Source of the DNA: Granulicella sp. S156
GTDB lineage: Bacteria; Acidobacteriota; Terriglobia; Terriglobales; Acidobacteriaceae
Assembly: GCF_009766105.1 (NCBI RefSeq)
Contig: NZ_LMUH01000013.1
Coordinates: 210,165 to 274,164, forward strand
Direction: 5' to 3'
Length of the DNA stretch: 64,000 nt
The notes below the pieces were generated by a model. That model was given only the letters and a program-made list of their open reading frames with translations, was not told the origin of the DNA and did no database searches. Shown here piece by piece: positions 54,356 through 62,856 of this stretch (positions are counted from its first letter, which is position 1; the number at the start of each line of letters is the position of its first letter). The position numbers were made by a program, and so were the translations under genes.

Positions 54356-55641
54356 GCCTATTGAATGTGGCCGTCTGTCTCGTCTGTATCTTTCTCGTTC
54401 CTCTGTCGGCTGCCGGCCTCGCGCTGATCTATCAGGGCCTGGGGCGATCGCGCAGCGCGGCTCACGCGATGCTCGCAACGCTCTGCGCGCTGGGGGTTGC
54501 GGCGATCGTCTTCGTGGCGATTGGGTTCAGTTGGGCGGGGTATCCCGGCGGAGCAGCACACGCGTTCCACACCGGCGGCGTACGCTGGGACTGGCTTGGA
54601 GCGGATCCGTTCCTCGCTCATGGGGTTCGATCCGGCCTGCTCAAGGGCCCCTATGCTGCGCTGGTCCTCTGCTTGCAAATATTTGCCGTCGGTGTGGCCG
54701 TGCTGATCCCGGTCAGCTCCGGCAACGATCGTTGGCGGCTTCTGCCCATCTGCTGTTCGAGCGCGTTGCTGGCGGGATTGCTCTATCCGCTCTTCTCTCA
54801 CTGGGTGTGGGGCGGGGGATGGCTTGCACAGATGGGAAGCAGCTTCGGGATTCCGGCGTTCTCCGATGCAGGTGGTGCGGGCGTGGTGCAGGTGGTTGGC
54901 GGCTTTGCGGCGCTGTCTGTGGCCTGGGTGCTTGGCCCGCGACAGGGCAAGTACTCGGAAGGTGTGGCCACGGCTATTCCCGGCCACAACATTGTGCTGG
55001 TGCTGTTTGGGTGTCTGCTGGGCCTGGTGGGTTGGATCGGGTTGGACTCGGCTACCTCCATGCTCTTCTATGGGGCTACCGTGGACCTGTTGCCGATGGT
55101 CGCGATCAACGCGATGCTGTCCGCCGCGGCCGGCTGTCTCGCCGCGGTCTTCACCACGCATCTGCGCTATCGCAAGCCGGACGCCTCGCTCAGCGCGAAC
55201 GGTTGGATTGCTGGTCTTGTGGCAGGAAGTGCGGGATGCGGCAGGGTATCTCCCGGGGTGGCCATCCTCATCGGCCTGGTGGCAGGAGGCCTGGTCACCT
55301 TCCTGGTCGAGACGCTGGAGCTGAAGCTGTTGGTGGATGATCCTGGCGGAGCAATCTCGGTCCATGCGGGAGCCGGACTCTGGGGGCTTATCGCCCTCGG
55401 CCTCTTCGGGCCGGTGCAGGGTGCTTCGCGGATGGGGCTTATCCTGGCGCAGCTGGTTGGGGTAGCGACGCTGCTCGGAGTGATGTTTCCGCTCATCCAC
55501 GCAGGGAACCTGCTGTTGAATCGGATCCTTCCTTATCGTGTGGATTCCGATGGTGACTGGCAGGGTATGGATATTCGCGAACTAGGTGCAGGAGCGTATC
55601 CGGAGTTTGTGATGCATGCTGATGAGTTCGCGCCGCGATAG
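54352..55641 (+). CDS. Amt/Rh-family transporter with altered pore residues
   Basis: Start at ATG 54352 inside the stop of the preceding gene. The protein has 429 residues and about eleven hydrophobic segments. Family blocks are recognisable: FSDAGGAGVVQVVGGFAAL aligns with the AmtB segment around Asp160 and His168, GHNIVLVLFGCLLGLVGWIG with the Phe215 segment, and AISVHAGAGLWGLIALGLF with the His318 segment. The Asp and the second pore His are kept, but the first pore His is Gln here, and the position of Phe215 reads Leu (GWIGLDSAT). AmtB conducts NH4+/NH3. Whether this one does, or senses or carries something else, is open. No glnK lies next to it. Confidence 0.88.
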   Translation: MSLLNVAVCLVCIFLVPLSAAGLALIYQGLGRSRSAAHAMLATLCALGVAAIVFVAIGFSWAGYPGGAAHAFHTGGVRWDWLGADPFLAHGVRSGLLKGPYAALVLCLQIFAVGVAVLIPVSSGNDRWRLLPICCSSALLAGLLYPLFSHWVWGGGWLAQMGSSFGIPAFSDAGGAGVVQVVGGFAALSVAWVLGPRQGKYSEGVATAIPGHNIVLVLFGCLLGLVGWIGLDSATSMLFYGATVDLLPMVAINAMLSAAAGCLAAVFTTHLRYRKPDASLSANGWIAGLVAGSAGCGRVSPGVAILIGLVAGGLVTFLVETLELKLLVDDPGGAISVHAGAGLWGLIALGLFGPVQGASRMGLILAQLVGVATLLGVMFPLIHAGNLLLNRILPYRVDSDGDWQGMDIRELGAGAYPEFVMHADEFAPR

Positions 55642-55665
55642 CCGAGGCTATACGGACACCTTTCT

Positions 55666-55752
55666 TTTAACGCAGAGGGCGCGGAGGTCTCGCGGAGGTC
55701 GCCACGGAACCCTCTGCGGCCTCCGCGAGACCTCCGCTCCCTCTGCGTTAAA
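55666..55752. repeat. palindromic intergenic element with TTTAACGCAGAGGG ends
   Basis: The arms TTTAACGCAGAGGG and CCCTCTGCGTTAAA are perfect, and the stem continues through GCGGAGGTCTCGCGGAGG against CCTCCGCGAGACCTCCGC. The middle has about 20 bases. It lies between the convergent Amt and kinase genes and could act as a two-way terminator. Confidence 0.8.
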
Positions 55753-55818
55753 GGTTTTGTGGTTGCTTGTTCTTCGTTGGTGTTGCATAGACGCTCATGC
55801 GAACGGTCGTCCTAACAC

Positions 55819-56799
55819 TTAGTTCCGGTGCGCGACGAGCAGCAGGAGCGCGAAGATCAGCAGCGGAATAAGCGCGAGCAGAAGGTACATAAGGAAACGG
55901 CGCTTTTCCGGCGATTGTCTCTTCTGCCAGTTTGCTGCATCCGGTCGTACCGCAATGCCGACCTCGTCCTGATGCTCCAGATCGCGCGCCATCTCTCGTG
56001 CGCTGGCGTAGCGGTTCTTTGGCTCTCTCTCCAGTGCGCGGTAGAGAATCTCCTGCATCTGCGGTGTGATCGAGGGCTCAAGCTGTGAGGGCGGCTGCGG
56101 CTGATTGAGCAGGCGGTCGTTCATCACGGCAAAGGGGTTTGGCCCTGAGAACGGCACGACGCCTGTCAACATCTCGTACAGCATTACACCGAGTGCGTAG
56201 ATGTCGCTGCGCGCATCGCCACGCTTGCCGCGGACCTGCTCGGGAGAGATGTAATCGGGTGTGCCCATGCTCTGCGAAAAATGACCGAAGGTGAGTCGCC
56301 GTGCACCGGCGTTGGCGGCAATGCCGAAGTCGATGAGGTGAATCGCGTCGTCCGGCTCGACCATGATGTTCTCGGGCTTCAGGTCGCGATGCACGACGCC
56401 ATTCGAGTGAATGTGTTCCAGTGCGGCACAGATGCCGAGGGTGAGCTTGGTCGCGCGTTCTACCGGCAGCTTCTTTTCCTCGTTCATGATCTGCCGCAGC
56501 AGACGGCCGTCGAGCCACTCCATCACCATATAGACCTGTGAGCGGTCTGGGTTGGCGAAGACCTTCATTACGCCGGGGTGATCGATGCGTATGCCGATCT
56601 CTTCTTCACGCCGAAAGCGATCGAACATCGCCGGGTCGCTTTCAATCTCGGGATGCGGCACCTTGATCGCAACCAGTTGGCCGGTTCTCTGATCGTGGGC
56701 ACGAAAGACCGTGGCCATGCCACTGGTGGCAACAATGCCTTCGAGCTTGTAGTGATCAAGCTCGTCGCCGGGATGAAGGGTGAGATTAGGCGCGATCAT
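55819..56799 (-). CDS. Ser/Thr protein kinase, tail-anchored
   Basis: A 326-residue protein with a Hanks-type kinase domain. The ATP lysine is Lys46 (LVAIKVPHP). The catalytic loop is HRDLKPEN (Asp139), the Mg-binding DFG is at 157-159, and ISPEQVRG is the APE-like segment. The glycine-rich loop is degenerate (EGIVATSGMATVF instead of GxGxxG). A single C-terminal helix (FLMYLLLALIPLLIFALLLL) anchors it, leaving only a few residues outside, so it has no external sensor domain. It is the last of three minus-strand genes behind a PP2C phosphatase and a TIGR03435 protein, 20 bases after the latter. Confidence 0.93.
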   Translation of the reverse strand: MIAPNLTLHPGDELDHYKLEGIVATSGMATVFRAHDQRTGQLVAIKVPHPEIESDPAMFDRFRREEEIGIRIDHPGVMKVFANPDRSQVYMVMEWLDGRLLRQIMNEEKKLPVERATKLTLGICAALEHIHSNGVVHRDLKPENIMVEPDDAIHLIDFGIAANAGARRLTFGHFSQSMGTPDYISPEQVRGKRGDARSDIYALGVMLYEMLTGVVPFSGPNPFAVMNDRLLNQPQPPSQLEPSITPQMQEILYRALEREPKNRYASAREMARDLEHQDEVGIAVRPDAANWQKRQSPEKRRFLMYLLLALIPLLIFALLLLVAHRN

Positions 56800-56819
56800 G
56801 GGTTCAAAGGAAATCGCAA

Positions 56820-57701
56820 TCAGTTCTCCGACGGGCTCTCGATGTGGTCGATGACTAGGGTCACGGTCGGAACCTTAATCGGGACCGTGCGTAAACCCAG
56901 CGGTTCCAGCTCCCAGCTATCGGACGGATTTGTAGCCTCTCCTTGGCCTGAAAAATCGGACCGACGCGCGAGCAGGAAATCATAACTCCCCGTAAGTTGC
57001 GTGTGGTCTTCGATGATTGCATGTGATACCTGGGATAGAAAGCCTGTCAGTGAGGCTATGGGTGCCGCGTGAAAGGTCCACTCCACGCCATTGACGGGAT
57101 TATTCCGCCCTACCGCTACTCCGCCAGCCGAAAGTTGCATGGCTTTGGGCAAAGGTTCCCCTGGGGGCGCGGGTGTGAGTTTTGCGCCATGCTTCGCCGT
57201 CACTAACGCGAAGCCCTGTGTCTCTGCGGGAATGGTGTGAAAGACAAGTTTGCATCGATCAGCAAGCATGTTTTGCAGCATTACTTGTTGCATCTCCAGA
57301 CCTCGTTTGAGGCTGCTGTTCCACTCAGCCTGATCCTCTGGAGCGATCTTAGCTACGATGTCGTATTCCTGCTTGTCTTGCGGTGGATTCTGGAGGCGAT
57401 CACCCGACCAAAGTGGCATGGGAAAGTACGCCTGCATAATCAGCGACCAAAGTGTGAAGTGTGTGGCCCGGTAGCCGTCAGGCGCATGTCCGTAGCTGTA
57501 CGACGAGTTCTTGCCGCTGGGCCGAATGGAGACGACTTCAAAGGCAAGTGGATGTTTCGGTGCGGTCGTGCCGGGGTTTTGTGTAACGGCTGGAGCCTGG
57601 GACTGAGCGAAGGTAGCACTGGTGAGCGACAGACACAGGATGCTGAAGGCAACAGAGTGCGTCCATCGTAGTGAAGCTCGTGAAGTAGTAGATTGCGTCA
57701 T
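56820..57701 (-). CDS. TIGR03435-family secreted protein (Acidobacteria soil-protein family)
   Basis: The ATG at 57701 is chosen because GGGAG lies nine bases upstream. The protein has 293 residues. The signal peptide is WTHSVAFSILCLSLTSATFA. The family pattern is LAFEVVSIRPSGKNSS near the start, ATHFTLWSLIMQAYF, MLQNMLADRCKLVFHTIPAE, FALVTAKHGAKLTPAPPGE, then a C-terminal LTGSYDFLLA and a further TVTLVIDHIESPSEN. This family is expanded in Acidobacteria and has no known function. It lies between the phosphatase and kinase genes with short gaps on both sides (20 and 30 bases), suggesting one transcript. Confidence 0.88.
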   Translation of the reverse strand: MTQSTTSRASLRWTHSVAFSILCLSLTSATFAQSQAPAVTQNPGTTAPKHPLAFEVVSIRPSGKNSSYSYGHAPDGYRATHFTLWSLIMQAYFPMPLWSGDRLQNPPQDKQEYDIVAKIAPEDQAEWNSSLKRGLEMQQVMLQNMLADRCKLVFHTIPAETQGFALVTAKHGAKLTPAPPGEPLPKAMQLSAGGVAVGRNNPVNGVEWTFHAAPIASLTGFLSQVSHAIIEDHTQLTGSYDFLLARRSDFSGQGEATNPSDSWELEPLGLRTVPIKVPTVTLVIDHIESPSEN

Positions 57702-57731
57702 CCAAAGATTCTCCCTATGCATAACGAGACT

Positions 57732-58532
57732 TTAGAGCAGCCGATAGGGACGTCCACGATAAAGCCCCATTCGTTCCACGGTTCGCACACGGATGAGTTG
57801 CACACTGACGTTATCATGCCCTCCCGTATCGAGGGCAGCTGCGACCAGCGCTTTTGCCGCCTGGTCGAGGTCGGTGTGTTGCTGGAGAATCTTCACCAGG
57901 GTTGTATCAGGCACATAGCCGTGCAGGCCATCGCTGCAGAGTAGAAGCACATCTCCGGGCAGGACGTTGACGGTGATGGTATCGGCAGCGACGAAGAGAT
58001 CGCTGCCCAGGGAGCGTGTGAGCACATGCCGTCCTTCGCCCGTGGCTGCTTCTTCTTTGGAGAGGATGCCGAGACGCAACTGCTCGTCGGCCATAGTGTG
58101 GTCGCGCGTAAGCTGCGTTCCGTTGCCGTTGCGAAAGAGATAGCAGCGTGAGTCGCCGACGTGCGATACGACGGCGGAGTCGAAGCGGAGTGCGCAGGCG
58201 ACGAAGGTTGTGCCCATGCGTGCGCCGGAACCATGTTTGGCCTGGCCTGCGTCGTATACCGCTGCATTGGCCTCCTGCACCAGACGCGGCAGCAGTGAGA
58301 CGTGCATGACTCCCTTGGGGATCTTGCGGAAGCCGTCGAGCGCTGTCTCGATGGCGAGTTGCGAGGCCACCTCGCCGTGCTCATGGCCACCCATGCCGTC
58401 CGCTAGTGCGAAGAACCATCCCTGCGACTGTACCTGTGCAGCGTTGGAAGGCAGCACGTGCCCTAGCGAGTCTTCGTTGTGGCTTCGTACCAGGCCGCGG
58501 TCGGTAAGTTCGGCAAACTCTAGATCAAGCAT
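57732..58532 (-). CDS. PP2C-family Ser/Thr phosphatase (PPM)
   Basis: A 266-residue protein with the bacterial PPM motifs in order: LTDRGLVRSHNEDSLG (metal Asp), ALADGMGGHEHGEVAS (DGMGGH), MGTTFVACALRF, SHVGDSRCYLFRNG (GDSR), LLLCSDGLHGYVPD and GGHDNVSVQLIRV. It has no membrane segment and should be cytosolic, reversing phosphorylation by a Hanks kinase. The kinase gene is two genes downstream. It is the first gene of the three. Confidence 0.95.
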   Translation of the reverse strand: MLDLEFAELTDRGLVRSHNEDSLGHVLPSNAAQVQSQGWFFALADGMGGHEHGEVASQLAIETALDGFRKIPKGVMHVSLLPRLVQEANAAVYDAGQAKHGSGARMGTTFVACALRFDSAVVSHVGDSRCYLFRNGNGTQLTRDHTMADEQLRLGILSKEEAATGEGRHVLTRSLGSDLFVAADTITVNVLPGDVLLLCSDGLHGYVPDTTLVKILQQHTDLDQAAKALVAAALDTGGHDNVSVQLIRVRTVERMGLYRGRPYRLL

Positions 58533-58580
58533 AGGATTTTGGATGCGCTGTAAGAGGCTCTGAAAGCTGTTCTCTCTTTC

Positions 58581-58619
58581 TCGCCGTCATGCTGAAGCGT
58601 AGCTTCAGCATGACGGCGA
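58581..58619. repeat. perfect hairpin, GTCATGCTGAAGC family
   Basis: TCGCCGTCATGCTGAAGC and its exact inverted copy (18 of 18) enclose only three bases. The left arm shares GTCATsCTGAAGCGTAGCT with the unit at 25887. It lies between the APC permease stop and the phosphatase start, both on the minus strand. Confidence 0.85.
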
Positions 58620-58681
58620 AGAACAAAAACGAAAGACAACAGCAATCGTAAGCCTCAAACAGCCTCTAAGTCGCGACCAAA

Positions 58682-60487
58682 TTACGACCGATGCGGATGG
58701 GCCTGGAGTAAAACAGCCTTCCCTTCGCTTTTGCTTTTGGTCAGGAAGTGCAGGGCGCCATAGATGCCCCAGACTGCCGCGATACCCAGTGCAATGTAAG
58801 GCTCCTTCCACGTCCCCAATCCAATAAACGGAGCCGCGAGGTAGAAGCCCATGCAGCCGAGATTTGCAAGCAAGCCGAACATCGGAATAAAGGTATGGCG
58901 GATAAAGCTGTACTTCGCATGCTTGTGATAAGCGACCATGCAAAGAATGCAGCTAAGTGCATAGAGCAGGAAGGTGCCGAAGTTGGTCGTCAGCGTGATG
59001 GCAAGAAGGCTATTGGGCAGCGCCGCCATCTTGTCATGGGAGAAGTAGCCGAAGCTCGACCACAGCCCATGGGGAAGGGCAGCAATCGCCGCAGCGCTCG
59101 GTGCACCGCTGTCGCCAAAGGCCAGGGATACAGCCACACAGCCGATAGCCGCGGAGATAGCGGCGAGGGTCCAAACCGCGCGGTGGGGCGTCAGGTTGCT
59201 GTTATGCAGCAGGCCAAAGCGGTTGGAGACCTCTTTGTCCTTGCCCATTGCATAGGTGACTCGCGCGCCTGTGTTCATGCAGGAGAGCGTCGTCCCGATA
59301 AGTGCGAGGAAGACGGTGACCGCTTCCACCAGCATGAACGTGCGGCCATGGCCGGAGCCGAAGAGAGCGTCGCCGACGATGATCATCATGTCGCCGATGG
59401 GCGCGGCCGAACCCGCTGCGCTTTGCATGCTGTAGCCGCTGTTGAGAAAGTAGTTGGCTGCAAAGTATTCAATGAAGTAGAAGATCACTCCCTGTACCAG
59501 CAGCGACGTGATGACCGCGATGGGAACATCTCGCTTGGCGTTCTTCGCTTCTCCTCCCATTGCGGTTACGGACTCGAAGCCTACAAGGATGAGGATGGCG
59601 ACTGTTGCCTGGATGAAGACCCAGCTCCAGTGATGCGGTCTGATGACCGATTTGGCATTGGGATGCGCAAGGAAGTTGCCGCTGGCATCGCGCTCGTCAT
59701 AGCTGATGTGGAACGGAACGGGCTTGCCGTCGGCATCGAGCTTGGGCAGCGGCACGCCGTTTGTGTCGCGAACGATGGTATCGGTGGAGACGCCGGCGGC
59801 GACGGTGGTGGATGTCTTGAACTCGTACTGGTAGGCCTCGCCGGAGGTGGAATCGAACTGCCACGCAACCGATCCCGGCTTGTGGTTGATGCGATAGCCG
59901 AGGGCGAGAACTGCGAAGACCAGGAGTGCTGTGATCTGGACGACGTTGATGCCGAGATTGATGGAGGTAGAAAGATGCGCGCCGCGATAGGAGATATAGG
60001 CGGTCACGAAGGAGAAGACGATGGCTACGGCCATCATGAAGAGGACGCCGGGATTCGAGGCGCTCATGAAACTCGGCCACAGCGTGCCCACGATGTAGCC
60101 GCAGAAGATGCCCATGGTGCCGACCATCACGCCGGGATAGATCCAGTAGTAGAGGTGCGACGCCCAGCCGACCACGAACTTGGAGATGCGGGCGTAACGC
60201 CAGGCGTCTTCACGATTTAGAAGCGCTTGCTCAGCAAAGTAATAGGAGCTTCCTGTACCGGGGTAGAGCTTCGCCATCTCCGCGTAACAGACAGCGGTGG
60301 ATAAACATAGAACCAGTGCTCCCAGCACTCCCATCCACATTGCGGGTCCGGAGACTCCTGTCGTGGATTGGATGAAGAAGGTCAGCCAGAGAAAGGCTCC
60401 CGGGGCGATGAGGGCCATCGCATTGCTGGTAAGGCCTGTGAGACCCAACGTGGGTTTCATTGCAGTGGTGGTCACTTCTTCTGCCAT
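58682..60487 (-). CDS. APC-family amino acid permease with a large hydrophilic loop
   Basis: The ATG at 60487 is chosen because GGAGG lies nine bases upstream. The protein has 601 residues. The first helices read LTSNAMALIAPGAFLWLTFF, with AKLYPGTGSSYYFAEQALLN following, as in APC-superfamily transporters; FESVTAMGGEAKNAKRDVP and NTGARVTYAMGKDKEV are further family blocks. A hydrophilic stretch of roughly 90 residues (GYRINHKPGSVAWQFDSTSG to KSVIRPHHWSW) is inserted between two membrane helices, on the face expected to be extracytoplasmic. The substrate is unknown. An 11-bp-period repeat lies about 160 bases before the start. Confidence 0.9.
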   Translation of the reverse strand: MAEEVTTTAMKPTLGLTGLTSNAMALIAPGAFLWLTFFIQSTTGVSGPAMWMGVLGALVLCLSTAVCYAEMAKLYPGTGSSYYFAEQALLNREDAWRYARISKFVVGWASHLYYWIYPGVMVGTMGIFCGYIVGTLWPSFMSASNPGVLFMMAVAIVFSFVTAYISYRGAHLSTSINLGINVVQITALLVFAVLALGYRINHKPGSVAWQFDSTSGEAYQYEFKTSTTVAAGVSTDTIVRDTNGVPLPKLDADGKPVPFHISYDERDASGNFLAHPNAKSVIRPHHWSWVFIQATVAILILVGFESVTAMGGEAKNAKRDVPIAVITSLLVQGVIFYFIEYFAANYFLNSGYSMQSAAGSAAPIGDMMIIVGDALFGSGHGRTFMLVEAVTVFLALIGTTLSCMNTGARVTYAMGKDKEVSNRFGLLHNSNLTPHRAVWTLAAISAAIGCVAVSLAFGDSGAPSAAAIAALPHGLWSSFGYFSHDKMAALPNSLLAITLTTNFGTFLLYALSCILCMVAYHKHAKYSFIRHTFIPMFGLLANLGCMGFYLAAPFIGLGTWKEPYIALGIAAVWGIYGALHFLTKSKSEGKAVLLQAHPHRS

Positions 60488-60647
60488 ATCTCGTTTCCTC
60501 CGTGGACTGAATGTTCCAAAAATGAACCGCATTCTTGAATGCAGTGATACGGGGCCGCTGGAGCTTGTGGAGCTGTTTTGTGGAAGTAGGTCGTGAGCTG
60601 TTCGGAGCCTACAGAATGCCACGAATTGCATGGAGCTATCGCAAAAA

Positions 60648-60666
60648 TCTTTATGAAGTCTTTATG
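60648..60666. promoter_or_regulatory. 11-bp-period direct repeat in front of the APC permease
   Basis: TCTTTATG-AAG-TCTTTATG reads on the plus strand, pointing away from the permease gene; the spacing equals that at 53277 and 62809. It is a candidate OmpR/PhoB-type binding site. Confidence 0.45.
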
Positions 60667-60678
60667 CGAGAAGATGTG

Positions 60679-60711
60679 AAAAAGGGCTACAAGGTGATTG
60701 CCTTGTAGCCC
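60679..60711 (-). terminator. intrinsic terminator of the porin gene
   Basis: GGGCTACAAGG and CCTTGTAGCCC pair perfectly around six bases, followed on the minus strand by TTTTT. It ends 16 bases after the porin stop codon. Confidence 0.9.
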
Positions 60712-60726
60712 CTGAAGTTGACTGAG

Positions 60727-62616
60727 CTAGAAGTGCCAGATCAGGTCGGCTGCGAGGGTGAGGGATTGGGTTTTACCCTCGCCTGTGGGGATTGGATTGC
60801 CTCCCAGGTGAACACTTTCAATATTGGCAATGGAGCCGCCGGCAGCGATGTCGGTGCAGGAGGCGCCGTACTTGGTGTAGCACTTGGTATAGCTGAGCTC
60901 GGGCCGGAAGGTGATGGTAGATCCCGCCCAGAAGTCGAAGCCGACCATGTGCTCTTCGTAGATGCCGGGGGTGCCGGTACGCTGGCCCTTGATGTCGTCG
61001 ACAACCTCGTTGCGGATGTTCAACGAAGCCGTGTTGTTCCAGAAATTGTGCTCGACGTAGTTGGTGATAGCCCACTCAGGGGCGTAGCAGCGAGAGGACT
61101 GCTGCGCGACGGGAAGGCGAGGGTCCTGGCAGACAGCACCGAAGTTCAGCGTTACGCCGGCGCCGTTGGTCTCGGGCCAGGGTGTCGCTGCTGTCTTGGC
61201 GTACCCACCGTTATACCAATACATATTGGGCACGTCTTTCATGTACTGATACCAGGCCTCGGTGTCGGTGTGCCAGCTCTTGTTGAAGCGGTGATACCAC
61301 GTCTCGTAGAAGGCGGTGAGGTTGTTGTAGGCATACTTGCCGTCGTTGATGGTGTTGTCGCAGGTGTTGAGAGCGTTGCCGCCGTTCGACCAGGTGTAGG
61401 TGGCGCAGAAGTTGCCGGTCACCTTGGCGTCGGTGGTCCAGGGCATGGTGTCGCAACCGGGTGAGATGCCTGCCTGAACAGTCCAGTGATCGTTGAGCTT
61501 GATGGTAGCGTTGGCTCCGAACTGGGTATAGCAGTCATAGGTGTAGAGGATGGAGTGGGAGTAGGTGTAGTTGTTGGGCGCGAGCTGGGCCTCGATATCC
61601 GGCAGCGAGATGTAGCGGCCGATGCGCAGGACCATTCCCTGCGCAACTTTAGGGAAATAGGCGTCGTAGTAGAACATGACCGGATCGAAGCCGTACTGCG
61701 CGTTCTTGACCAGCAGTTGCTGGCTCAACAGGCCGTGCGAGGTGGTGAAGCGATAGTCCGTGCCGTAGAGCGCGGTGACGCGATAGCCCCAGTCGAAATG
61801 GTCTTTCTGGGCGGTGTTTTCGATCTTTTCAAAGTAAAGAGCGGCCTGGTCGAGTTGGATGACGTTGGAGTAAACGTCATAGGCGGCCGGCGCATTGGCG
61901 GCGATGCCCTTGCCGGCGTTGGTCTTGTTGTTCGTAGAGCCGTTGCCGCCGACTTCGATCCAACCGTAGATCTTGTTGACGCTCTTGTTCTCGTCGATCG
62001 CCTGCATCAGCGGGTAGGTCTGTCCGTCGGGAGCACCGATAACGGGTGTGCCGCCGATGGGCCAATCGGTCGCGGGGTACGGCGGGGAGAAGATGGGAGG
62101 CGGCGTGCCGCGACGCGTTTGCTGAGGCACTGCTGTGGCAGGTCCGTTACCGGCCCAATCGGCAACGTATGCGCGGCCGAGCTTGTGCATGAAGCTTTGG
62201 TCCAGGGGAGCCGCCGGCGCTGGGGCCGTCGGAGCGGAGGTAGAGGTCTGAGTATCGACATCGGCGGTCACATCGCCGCCTGCTGGAACTTCGCGGATGA
62301 TTGAGCCCGCCATCTCATGGTTCTCGATCGTGGCGACCTGATAGGTCCCGGCTGGAAGCGCCGAGACTACAAAACTGCCTGAGGCATCCGTAACAGCGTA
62401 GGAACAGGCTGAATCATTGAGGAGAGTACAGATGACGACCTTGGCGCCGGCAGCGGTGAGACCATTGCCGCCGGTAACCGTGCCGTGCAGGCTGCCGGTA
62501 GAGAGGTGGACGCTGCCGGGATCGACTCCGCTGGCAGCATGCCCGACGGCTGGCAGGCTCAAGGGCGGCAAAAGGGCGAGGGCGGCAAAGAGTCTGCGAA
62601 GCGTGTTTTTAGACAT
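60727..62616 (-). CDS. BBP2-type outer-membrane porin with carboxypeptidase-regulatory domain
   Basis: The ATG at 62616 is favoured (AGAGGA ten bases upstream, then KNTLRRLFAALALLPPLSLP as signal peptide); an ATG at 62637 is possible. The protein has about 629 residues. Residues 35-120 form a regulatory-like domain (GSLHGTVTGGNGLTAAGAKV, AGTYQVATIENHEM). A Pro/Ala/Thr linker leads to an OmpL-like beta-barrel (FDWGYRVTALYGTDYRFTTS, VLRIGRYISLPDIEAQLAPN, NNLTAFYETWYHRFNKSWHT), ending in LADLIWHF. It would form a passive pore or a glycan/solute channel. A strong terminator follows the gene and response-regulator-like repeats lie about 190 bases upstream. Confidence 0.85.
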   Translation of the reverse strand: MSKNTLRRLFAALALLPPLSLPAVGHAASGVDPGSVHLSTGSLHGTVTGGNGLTAAGAKVVICTLLNDSACSYAVTDASGSFVVSALPAGTYQVATIENHEMAGSIIREVPAGGDVTADVDTQTSTSAPTAPAPAAPLDQSFMHKLGRAYVADWAGNGPATAVPQQTRRGTPPPIFSPPYPATDWPIGGTPVIGAPDGQTYPLMQAIDENKSVNKIYGWIEVGGNGSTNNKTNAGKGIAANAPAAYDVYSNVIQLDQAALYFEKIENTAQKDHFDWGYRVTALYGTDYRFTTSHGLLSQQLLVKNAQYGFDPVMFYYDAYFPKVAQGMVLRIGRYISLPDIEAQLAPNNYTYSHSILYTYDCYTQFGANATIKLNDHWTVQAGISPGCDTMPWTTDAKVTGNFCATYTWSNGGNALNTCDNTINDGKYAYNNLTAFYETWYHRFNKSWHTDTEAWYQYMKDVPNMYWYNGGYAKTAATPWPETNGAGVTLNFGAVCQDPRLPVAQQSSRCYAPEWAITNYVEHNFWNNTASLNIRNEVVDDIKGQRTGTPGIYEEHMVGFDFWAGSTITFRPELSYTKCYTKYGASCTDIAAGGSIANIESVHLGGNPIPTGEGKTQSLTLAADLIWHF

Positions 62617-62800
62617 CAAGATGGAGTCCTCTTTCATCCGTGGCTGATCGGAGTTTTGAGATTGAATTGCTTTGAAGCAACGATGGGTACAACTTTCCAG
62701 GCACACTTTTGGGTATGCGCAAAGAGCCCGTGTGGCAGAAATCATTCAGGGGTACAAGGACTTAGGCGATTACTAGAAGCTGTAATAAAGATTTAACGGG

Positions 62801-62825
62801 TAAAGACGTAAAGAAGACATAAAGA
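62801..62825. promoter_or_regulatory. TAAAGA repeat cluster upstream of the porin gene
   Basis: TAAAGA occurs at 62801, 62809 and 62820 (and 62786). Read towards the porin, the last pair is TCTTTATG-TCT-TCTTTACG with the same 11-bp period seen at 53277 and 60648. It is likely to bind a winged-helix response regulator. The remainder of 62617-62856 shows nothing else clear. Confidence 0.45.
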
Positions 62826-62856
62826 GGATGTAATGAGGGGAATTTTCCAGGAGGGC

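Noticed and set aside
54358..55500. 380-codon open frame on the minus strand opposite the Amt gene
   Set aside because: Reverse-strand shadow rich in Gln, His and Arg with no recognisable domain; the plus-strand reading has family motifs and a coupled start.
58748..60220. 490-codon open frame on the plus strand opposite the APC permease
   Set aside because: It is antisense to a clear transporter, has no family motif, and its composition (charged, His/Arg-rich) is what the reverse of a hydrophobic gene yields.
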